From Neoceratodus forsteri (lineage: Eukaryota; Chordata; Ceratodontiformes; Ceratodontidae): a stretch of 64,000 bases of DNA. Both the position numbers and the translations under genes were made by a program. The notes under the pieces are model-generated. The model was not told the DNA's origin. It ran no database searches and worked only from the letters and a program-made list of their open reading frames with translations. The stretch covers positions 694,911,501 to 694,975,500 of the forward strand of contig CM057454.1 of assembly GCA_016271365.2 (NCBI GenBank), read 5' to 3'. Of the stretch, positions 55,300-64,000 are shown piece by piece. Within the stretch, counting starts at the first letter, position 1. Each line of letters starts with the position of its first letter.

Positions 55300-58200
55300 G
55301 ACCATCACATCCCCCACTGATTTACCAAACCTAAAAGTTATAAGCTTTAAACACACCAATGCATGTAGTTTTCTCAAAAATGTTTACTCTGTCCAAGCCT
55401 GGACCTGCCACATCAAGCCTGATGGGCTGGTCATATCAGAATCCTGGCTTAAATGAGTGATACAGAACCATGTAATAAATCTCTCCTTCTATAATGTTTT
55501 TAGAGTGGATAGACACTCGGCAGGGGTGGGGGGGTAGTACTCTATGTCCATGTCAAATTAACTGACTTCCTAATTGAATCCACCTCGTTCCCCAAACAAT
55601 TTGAATGTCTTTCTCTGAGGATTAAGCTATCTCCATCTGAGAAATTAATTGTTACTGGATGCTATCGACCTCCATTAGGGGGACTCGAGGTGATAAATCC
55701 TTTACACCACCTGTTGGGCAGACTCTCTTTGGAAGTGATTATCAGGGGTGACTTAAATCTTGACTGGTTGTCCCCACGTTCCACTCATTTAAAAGAGCTT
55801 TGTGATAAATACAAACTTTCCTAGCTTGTATCAGAACCAACCCACCCTAACAATAAAAATCATGCTCATAGCTCATTCTTCGAACTTATCCTGGTAAACA
55901 AACTTCATAACATTTCCCACTCTACTGTGTTCTTTAAAGATCTAAATGATCATTGTACTATAGCGTGTTTGCATACAGCTCCCCAAATATCCTCCACCTC
56001 TACTTATATGTACAAAAGAAACTGAAGGAAGTTCAATAGTGGCACTTTATTTATTTGTTTTATCTTTTTCCCCATGAGCCACCTAACCCTCTGCTCCATC
56101 CTGTATACCCGTACCTGGTCTGAGCCATCCCTGACTGATACCCCCAACTTACTCCTCAAGGTGGGGCCGATGCCTGAGCCATTCCATCTCTTATGGGAAA
56201 AGTGAGGCCTCCCTTTCTCCCAGTGTGGGGTTCTGGACTGGATAGTTCAGTGGAACTGGGATAGGTTGGTAGACGCGGCTGAGTCTATTAAGGTCCTAGT
56301 GCCAGGCATGCATCATCAATGGCAGCCTGTGAGCTATTTTGTGGGCTTGCCCCAGGGGTGGGGATGTGCACTGATGCCTACGTCTGCCCCACGCCTCTGG
56401 AACTAGGTATTGGCAGCTCGTGCTACCCCCAGCCTCCCACAGGAGTCTCTAAGCACCAGACATGCACCAAGCCCTCCCCCCCGGAGAAGGAGAGCAGCCA
56501 TGTGGGCACTCTGTCCTTCTACCTTTGCTGGCCTTCTGGCTCCCCAGGTCCATTCCCAAACCCGGTCACTGGCGACACAAGTGGAAAACTAACCACTCGC
56601 TGGTAGGGCCGTCATGGAATAGTGACACCTTTTTAAAGGACCTTTATTACATAAGGTGTCAAGACTTCTATCTTGTGAAAACTGTGTCAGCAGCCTATGA
56701 CATATTCCAGCAGCTTGTACTCAAAGTAATAAACAAACATGCCTCCTGACCAAAATTAGAACTATGAATATGTCCTGCTCTTGATTCAGAGACAAACTCA
56801 AATCTGCCCTCTGTCACAGGTACTTCCTCCAGAAGAGTGCCGTAAGTCAAGTTACCCTCCGACTGGGCTGCCTTCAGGACAGTCAGGAACCAGTGTATTA
56901 AATTAGTTAGGGATGAAAAATCTAATTTCTTCAAGTCAAAATTAGATACCTCACCAAATCCTACTCTACTCTTAGAGCTATTGAAGGGCATCATCTTCCC
57001 CCTTCCCTCCCTGCAAAGATTACTACTGCGATGTTACTACCTATGACAAGTCCTAAATATTGGACCTCCTCAACAATCAGTTTGCAACAGCTGATCTGGC
57101 CTTTGACCGCTCTCCAGCCAGCAATCTATGCTTACAATGCTGTTCTCCTGATAAGACTAATCAGACCTTTCTGGACCCAGCAGACCATGACAAGCATCGA
57201 TGTTAAAAAAAGTGCTAGTGCGGTCCTCATTGTTCCCTTTTTTCTGAAACTGAAATATCGGATACTCACTGCCCTATAACCCATTTGTTTAATTTATCTC
57301 TCTCATAGCACCTGTCCTGGACTTTGGAAATTTGCCCATATCGTCCCACCTCTTCAAATCAGGGCCCCAGACCTCAATAATTATAGGCCCATTTCTATTC
57401 TATCCTCCCTTTCCAAACTTCTAGAACAAATTTTCAATTCTCAATGCAGAACTACCTTGGCCTCAAAATAAACTTAACCCTATACAATCTGGATTTCGAC
57501 CAAATCTTAGCACTGTAACTGCATTAGCCAGTGTCACCAATGAGTGGCACTTGATACTTGATGCCAAAAAACATGTGGGGGCTGTATTCCTGGACCTAAG
57601 CAAGGCCTTCAGTACAGTCGACCACAATCTTCTTCTAACTGAATTGCATAACATTGAACTTGACAATGCAGCCCTGGCTTGGTTTCAGTGTTATTTAACT
57701 GGATAGCAACAGCAAGTTACAGTACAAGGCAACCTCTCTCCACTCGAATTAATGTTGAGGGAGTTCCCCAAGGGTCTATTCTGAACCTGCTTCTCTTTGC
57801 GATATATATCAACAACCTCAATACTGGTATAAAGAATGCATCTGTAAATTTGTTTGCAGATGATACCATGGTCTATGTCTCAAAGCCCACCCTTGAGCAA
57901 ACTTGTGTCTCACTGCAACATGAATTTATTACACTGCAGCATAATCTACTGAATCAGAAGTTACTACTTAATGCTAAAAAACAAAATCCATGTTCCTCTC
58001 ACCAAGCTCAGCCAACCTCCTCTCCTCCTATGGGATGGGGCCCTGATGCAGATCACCATGCTTTTGGGGAAATCCTTGGAACCAGTAGACAGATTTAAAT
58101 ACTTGGGTATCTGGATAAATAGAAAAGTCTCCTTCTTAGTACACATTGAGGAGTTATCAAAAAGCTCAAGCAGAGATTGGGCACCTTTTCCAAATTAAGC

Positions 58201-58690
58201 ACTTGCTCATGTAAGATGCCAAAGTCTTTGGTGCAATCAACATTCCTGCCACTTATAGATTACACAGACATTAGTTATAGTCATGGCCCTAGCACTGCAT
58301 TGGCCACACTGGACACCCGTATCACAGGGCCTTAAGGTTTATTATTGGTGCATCCTTCAATATACATCACTGCTCCTTTATGCCATGATGGTTTGGCATT
58401 CACTTAAAATTAGACGATTGAAAAATGCAGCTATCTGGACCTACAGAGCGTTAACTAATAAACTTCCTGAATACATTTGCAAGTTATTGACCAAAGCTAG
58501 TGGAGCTGCTCACTAGAAAATACTCCTTCATCTCATAAGAAAGACCTTGAATCAGAACTCATCATGGTTCCCACTCAATAAGCAATGCTCTTCCTACCAT
58601 ATGGAACAATTTACAAAACTTCCTTAAATTTAATTCCTTTGTCAGTCCTCATGAAATTCAAAACTCTTCTTGGGCAGTCCTTGCATGACG
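55300..58690 (+). pseudogene. L2-E ORF2 remnant: endonuclease and reverse transcriptase
   Basis: Endonuclease: LKVISFKHTNACSFLKNVYS (55,332-55,391), a degraded WLK, FRVDRHSAG (55,499-55,526), VTGCYRPPLGG (55,651-55,683), GDLNLDWLSPR (55,748-55,780) and NDHCTIACLHTAP (55,945-55,983). Foreign sequence intervenes at about 56,040-56,610. Then TVSAAYDIFQQLVLKVINKH (56,682-56,741). Reverse transcriptase: NNYRPISILSSLSKLLEQI (57,377-57,433), QSGFRPN-like sequence (57,486), VFLDLSKAFSTVDHNLLL in a shifted frame (57,585-57,638), VEGVPQGSIL (57,755-57,784), LFADDTMVYVS (57,850-57,882) and FKYLGIWIN (58,092-58,118). F-A-D-D is intact. Many frameshifts. Confidence 0.87.
56040..56610. mobile_element. Unidentified insert in L2-E
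   Basis: About 570 bp of GC-rich sequence (CCCCTGGGAACC-type words, a 95-residue open frame with no domain) interrupts the L2-E ORF2 between endonuclease and reverse transcriptase. The flanking ORF2 segments are in the right order. Ends could not be fixed to the base and no target duplication was found. It may be a SINE or a short DNA element. Confidence 0.5.
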
Positions 58691-58930
58691 ATTGTACCTG
58701 CTATGCATAAGCTCTCTCACTGCTCCTTGATACCTGTCTGTCTTCCCTTCTCCCTACCCTATACATCCTTCAGTATACTTTTTTCTTTGCTATATCTAAT
58801 CATTCCCTCTTCCTCCTTATTTCACTCTGCTTTCAACTATGGGCCCCCTCCCCTACTTGTCATTTCCATTTGGTAAGCTTGACCATTGTTTTGTATTTTA
58901 ATTAATTATACTTTATTTTTACTTTTTGTT

Positions 58931-59149
58931 TTCCCTTTATACTGTAAAGCAGTCATACATACAATTCAGGTGAACAAGACAGTTCAGAAAGACTGCATAT
59001 TGTCATACAGAGAGGGAAGGAATTACAGACAGGTTAACACAAAAGACATACAACAATTATACACATACCACACCTCTCCTCCTCTATACCCACTATACCA
59101 AGCATTTCCTTACACATAATAGCAGCTATACATTGGTATCAGTATTAAA
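58931..59149. other. Junction stretch between L2-E tail and L1-D
   Basis: T-rich then mixed sequence. It probably contains the 3' UTR and tail of the minus-strand L1-D. The exact border cannot be set. Confidence 0.35.
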
Positions 59150-62100
59150 TCATAAGCAAATTTGGAATGTAAGAGCTGCAGGTTACTAAAAAGATAATAG
59201 ATGGATTATGGTTTCCATATGGAAAGTAAGGCTTCTAACATCCCAAAATATTCTGATACTCGTAAGCCTATCTGTCATGCATGCAATGTGCTTTTCCAGT
59301 TGTTGAGTCAAAAATACTTCTCTAAACCATTCAGTGATTGTAGGAAGAAAAACTTCTTTCCAATATTTCATAATGAGCAATTTGGCAGTAGCAGTTATCA
59401 ATGCAAGATGAGCTTTCCTAATCTTAGGCGTTTGAGTGGGAAAATAGTATATGAGACAGCATTCAGAGGTGAACAATGTGTCCAAACTCAGTAAGGAGTC
59501 TAAAAGACCTCTAATGGATTGCCAAAAACTGTACCTTAGAACAGGTCCACAGCATATTAGTAGGGTACCATCTTCTATTTCACACAGTGCACATCTTGAA
59601 GCGGGCGAAGACCCATTCTATTTGGTTTCACCTGAGTAAGATATATATTGTGCATGATGCTAAAGTGAACTTGATGGAGTCTGTCTTGTTTAATATACTT
59701 ATACGTATTTTGCCAAAGCCTTCTCCACCTGTCAGGATCAGCAGGTACTTGTTGTGCCTGTTTCCAGTAATAACACACACCTGTAGGGAGAGCAGGATGT
59801 AATCCCTGCAGCTTTTATATACTGAGGAAACTGCACGTGATTGTCTTGCTATTTGCAAAACTGGGGGCAATTCAGTGATAGAGGGAGTTAAAGGTACATT
59901 CCCTACGAAGGAATGAGCAGCTTTTTTAACCTGAATAAACTTAGATCTACAAGCACCTGACACCCTATGGCTAGACTGGTATTCACCAAAAGGAACCAGT
60001 TTTCCATCTTTAATGTAATCCACTAGTTTAGAATATTTAATCACTGGCCAAAAGGAGGGCTGTATTGGTTTATTATCTATTCTAAAGTGGCAATTGTATG
60101 TAAGGAGCTGTTCTAAGGATTTATGCCAGCTTTTGAGTGATTTTGGCAAATTTGAGGGAGTAACATATAATAGAGTGGACAACGAACATGAGTATTGTGA
60201 GGCTAGACATTTTTCTATCTCAAGCCATAGCAGAGAGTAGTTCAATATAATAGAGGGTTCTGAACCCTGGGTCCAATAAGCTAGCTTACTAACATGGAAT
60301 GCTCCATAATATGTAAAGAAGGAAGGAGCTGCCAGGCCACTCCTATTTTTAGGTGCCGTGAGTTTGAAATAGGCCAAGCAAAATCCTTTCCTATTCCATA
60401 TAAAAACATTTACTGGTTTCTGGAGTTTAATAAACCAGCTTTTGGGCAGGAAACATACCCACTGGATAGAGTATACGAGGGAGTATATTCATCTTAACTG
60501 AGCTGAGTCTTCCCCAGAAGGAGAGTGGAAGGGAACCCCACCTACCCAAAGCCGAATAAAGAGTTTTTTAATAATTTGGAAAGATTTTCCTTTATCATTG
60601 TAGACGTGTCCTGTGTCACCACAATACCCAAATATGTATGGGATTTTGCTTCCTGTGAGAGCTGGTGGGCTACTAGATCAGCCTGGGTTATTCCACTATT
60701 CAGGGGTATACTTTGGTCTTGGATCTATTTAACCTATAGTAGGATATTTTAGAGAATGCTTCAATTTCCATTAATAAAGCTGGGATGGAAGTTTGGGGTT
60801 TTCTACATGCAACAACAAATCATCTGTGTAAGCAGAGATAGTATACCTGTGGTGTCCAATTTTAATTCCCATTATTTCTTGAGAAGATAATAATTTATAA
60901 TTAAGTGGATCTAAATAAAAATTAAAAAGCAGAGGGGATAACGGGCATCCTTGTCTGGTGCCACAAAGCAGTAGTATAGGGTTTGATAGTATCCCATTGC
61001 ACCAAAAACGAGCTGATGGGGAGGCATATAAGAGTCGTACCCATTGGATAAACTTACCAGGCAACCCAAGCTGAGCTAGGGTAGCAAAAAGGAAATCCCA
61101 GGAGACATGGTCAAATGCCTTCTCAGCATCCAGGAACACAAGGGCAGCTGGTGTGCCTGGGTCCCTGGATGCCGAGATGAGGTGCAATAATTTTCTCATA
61201 TGATCTCCAGAGGATCTTCCCACCATGCACTCCACTTGTTCTGAACTTATTAGGCCTCCCATAGTAGGTGCAATCCTGTTCGCCAAAATCTTAGCCAAGA
61301 TTTTATGTCTGAGTTTAATAAGGAGAGCAGGACAGTAGTTTTCAAAATAACAAGTCCTTCTCTGGTTTTGGTATTAGAGTTATGAGAGCTTCCTAGAAAC
61401 CAGGGTCAGAAAATCCATTCACATACCAATAGTTAAAGACCTCTTCAAGCACTGGGGCAAGGATGGACAGGCATTTCTTATATACAGTAAGTTGTTAGAT
61501 ATGCCATCAGGGCCCAGAGATTTGTCTGACGGTAGTTGTTCAATGGCGTTTTGTATTTCTGCTATTGCAATGCAAGTGCTTAAAAAAGCTGTTTCATCTG
61601 GAGAAAGTTTAGGGAGGGTAACTGAGTCAAGATAGTGTTCTATGTCTTCGCTGGATGTCTGCATGGAGGGGTCAACATTATAAAGCTTTTGGTAATATTC
61701 CTTGAAAGCTTCAGCTATGTCTTGGGGGTTGGCACACACTGGGCTTCCCTTTGTAATACATATACCCGGCATAAATTGTGAGGCTTCAGCTTGCTTGAGT
61801 CTAAGTGCAAGCAATTTGCCTGCTCTTTCACCTGAATCTAAATATTTGAGTTTGATACGGTGCAAGGATAACTGAACTTTTTGAGCCATTAACTCAGCAT
61901 ACTGTGCCTGGAGTTGATGTAACTGAACCCTTACGGTGTCCAAAGATCACTGTGTAAGGTGCCATTCTAGGGAATGAAAGGAATGAAGTACAGCTATCAG
62001 GTGTGCCTTGACTTGCTGTGAGTTATTCACAGCCATTCGGATACATTCACCCCTTAACGCACTTTAAGACTGCCCAAACAATATCTACTTTGCTAACTGA

Positions 62101-62780
62101 TCCTGTATTTACTTCAAGGAAATTAGATATAAACTCTTTAATATGTGCTAAGGAGTCTGGTTTTTGAAGCAATTAATTGTTTAGGCACCATATAGAATCA
62201 TGCTTAATCCCTGGGCCTAGTAGGTATGTGAAGCTGATGGAGGAATGGTCAGATAAAACCCTGGGATATGGGACGCATCCAGTACATCAGGAAGGCAAAA
62301 GAGCTTATTAAAAAGTAATCTATATGGAATAGGAACCATGGGGAGAGAATAGAAAGTAAATTGTTTTTCACAGGATTTAACATTCTTCAGACATCCAAAG
62401 ACCAGTACCACTAAGAAGATCCTTCAGAGCCCTTTGGGCTGAGGATGAGACCACACCTTCTCTATCTGATCTATCTAGATCCAGTTGGGAGGTAATATTC
62501 AATCACCAACAAGTATCGTTAGTTTGGGGATTAGTAATAAGCAGATTCATTAAGTGGGTGAAAACTGGGAGGAATCAGCAATTGGGCCATAAATTGTACC
62601 CACTAATACTGGGTAGGACTCAAGCATTCCATGAAGCAGAATATAACAACCATTAGGATCTCAAATTTCTTGGATTAGTTTGAATGGGACTGTTTTTGCC
62701 AGTAGTATTGCCTTACCCCGACTTGTGGGCACCTTGCACCATAAGCCTTTCCACCATGCTTTTTTGCAACAAGGGACATT
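59150..62780 (-). mobile_element. L1-type LINE, copy D
   Basis: Minus-strand L1 ORF2 in the correct order from endonuclease (62.8-62.2 kb) through linker (61.9-61.4 kb) and reverse transcriptase (61.3-60.5 kb) to the C-terminal domain (59.8-59.2 kb). It is the same family as L1-B at 31-33 kb. ORF1 is missing, so the copy is 5'-truncated or continues unrecognised beyond 62.8 kb. Confidence 0.87.
59186..62770 (-). pseudogene. L1-D ORF2 remnant: endonuclease, reverse transcriptase, C-terminal domain
   Basis: Endonuclease traces: VGTIYGPIAD (about 62,595) and GDxxLPPNW-type sequence (about 62,485), then FTFYSLPMVPIPYRLLF (about 62,320-62,370). Linker: SLHRIKLKYLDSGERAGKLL (61,805-61,865), AFKEYYQKLYNVDPS (61,670-61,715), SDKSLGPDGIS (61,500-61,535). 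Reverse transcriptase: AKILANRIAPTMGGLISSEQ (61,239-61,298), ALVFLDAEKAFDHVSWDFLF (61,095-61,155), GTRQGCPLSPLLFNFYLDPL (60,910-60,970) and ISAYTDDLLLHVE (60,805-60,845). The catalytic tetrad reads Y-T-D-D instead of the usual A/V at position two. The C-terminal segment KAHLALITATAKLLIMKYW is at 59,355-59,415. Frameshifts separate the pieces. Confidence 0.87.
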
Positions 62781-64000
62781 GTGATAGTGTTTTCTCTTCC
62801 CCCAAAAAAACTGTGCAGAACTAAGACCTGAAGTTTCTTTTTCTTCTATTATATATATATTTTTTTTAGACTGTTACGCAACAGCATATTTATTTTGTTT
62901 AAATTCTCCCCCTTCCTTCTCTCTTACTTCTATGTCTGTACTTCTGTACTTATTTCCTAATTAAATAGCATGTTGGCCACTCGCTATCAAATCTATTCCT
63001 TTCAATTCCTCTTCAGGTTCTTCAGTAATGTAAAACAGCTAATTCTAAAACCTAGTGCATTCCATGATTATGGACACAGAAAACGGGATAAATCTATTTA
63101 GTAAAACCCTTGCCATACCCATGTGGGAAGCTAAAAGAAATAATATGAATGTATGGCATTTTTTTCAGTGCATTCTGAAAAGTCTAGGAAAACGGGTGAC
63201 ACAGAGCAAGCTAACAAGCTCATAATCCCATACTCATATTTTATCTTGTGTCTATCCTGCGTCCCTATGATAAAAGTATGAGCTCCCTTAAGATTGTTTA
63301 GTCTGGGAAAGAAAAGAAAGGTTAACTCCTTAGTGAGCACAGCTGACTTACAAGACAAATGGCTCCACTGAGCTTCATTTTGTTTATTTATGCATCTCAA
63401 ACAGCACAGTAGTATTTCCGTGCACATTTGTACATTCTGTGTTGTGAGTACATGAATTAAGGAAGTTGAAATACATTACTGTTCTTTGTGAGCCAAGTCC
63501 TGTTAGCTAGGTAACCCTGTATCTGCATGAAGAAACCTTCTGACTCTCCAGGTGTGTTCTATAGGAGGAGGAGTAAGCGGCACATCTTGGTCATTTTATA
63601 CATAGCCAAACCCCTTCTTCTATTTAAGTGGCGGACCGTTGCCTAATACAGCTCATATTCACATAATTAAGGAATAAATTACTCAAGATCCAATGTTTAA
63701 AATAAACATAATGGTTTATATTGATTATTCATATAGGAGAATCAGATTGTATGTAAAAGGAAATTAGTACTTGGAATTATATGTATAAATTCAGTATTTG
63801 TATTAATTGATAGGTGGAGTTTCAATTTGTGGGTAGGATCACAGTCTATATCAAGGCAGAATTGATGTTGTAATTGAGATAGTCATTGGGAGAGGACCTG
63901 TTTGGTTCTCCCAGAGAGATCTCTGAGAGGTCAGGCACAGTCTGATGTTGGTAGAATAGCTCTAATTGTTCATGCCAAACCTGTGCTTTTTGTATTTGTT
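62781..64000. other. Unassigned AT-rich end of window
   Basis: AT-rich, with a short (TA)n/T run near 62,851-62,868. A minus-strand 98-residue frame (63,131-63,427) has no recognisable domain. Nothing else was seen. Confidence 0.35.

Larger units (their letters stand above)
52945..58930 (+). mobile_element. L2-type LINE, copy E, with tandem 5' monomers
   Basis: Plus-strand LINE: repeated leader units (53.05-54.70 kb), ORF with 2A-like motif (55.26 kb), endonuclease (55.3-55.95 kb), a ~0.57-kb foreign insert (about 56.04-56.61 kb), reverse transcriptase (57.0-58.6 kb) and an AT-rich tail. It is the longest and most complete L2-type copy in the window but has many stops. Both borders are approximate. 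Confidence 0.82.

Noticed and set aside
1..64000. Endogenous retrovirus or other LTR element
   Set aside because: I looked for long terminal repeats, primer-binding sites and gag/pol motifs such as protease DTG and integrase zinc fingers and saw none; every reverse transcriptase here is of LINE type.

Overview
This is eukaryotic, non-coding, transposon-saturated DNA. I found no host protein-coding gene, rRNA, functional tRNA or CRISPR array. Recognisable protein fragments all belong to mobile elements: three clades of non-LTR retrotransposon (CR1, L2 and L1), a Harbinger-type DNA transposon pair (transposase plus Myb/SANT-like partner), hAT-like MITEs, tRNA-derived SINEs, and several satellites and foldback repeats. 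CR1 dominance together with L2, L1, MIR-like CORE SINEs, a V-SINE-like core and Harbinger suggests a large-genome non-mammalian vertebrate, such as an amphibian or lungfish. That is inference; the sequence cannot name the species.

Layout. 0-4.3 kb: a near-complete decayed CR1 (A1, minus strand). 5.3-11 kb and 19.8-22.2 kb: Harbinger Myb-like and transposase genes, both minus and both broken, probably one element split by a decayed CR1 (B, plus strand, 11.1-12.7 and 16.6-19.5 kb) that is itself interrupted by a V-SINE-like SINE and hairpin repeats. 22-30 kb: a hAT MITE with a perfect 8-bp target duplication, a MIR-like SINE, another CR1 (C2), a ~295-bp diverged tandem array and a second MITE. 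30.4-35.25 kb: an L2-type LINE (D) carrying a clean 2,053-bp L1 insertion flanked by a perfect 16-bp target duplication. 35.4-51.1 kb: a Russian-doll nest in which an L1 ORF1 is split by an L2 (F), whose tail is split by a CR1 (D), whose ORF1 esterase domain is split by a 6.5-kb block holding a MIR-like SINE, an orientation-flipped 368-bp satellite, a foldback element and another CR1 (A2). 53-58.9 kb: an L2-type LINE (E) with promoter-like tandem monomers and a 2A-like motif. 59-62.8 kb: an L1 (D, minus) with endonuclease and reverse transcriptase. The rest is unassigned.

How the parts work together. The LINEs are copy-and-paste elements: ORF1 (an RNA-binding protein in L1, an SGNH esterase-like protein in CR1) and ORF2 (APE endonuclease plus reverse transcriptase). 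The Harbinger pair would act as catalytic transposase plus DNA-binding helper. All copies here carry stops or frameshifts, and several have lost catalytic residues, so the window reads as a fossil record rather than an active system. The best candidates for a second look are the nesting order, two eroded 2A-like motifs at the starts of LINE ORF2s, promoter monomers in two LINE families, a G-rich 3' UTR tract in an L1, and the flipped satellite bounded by 13-bp direct repeats. I did not find convincing evidence of a wholly new biological system.
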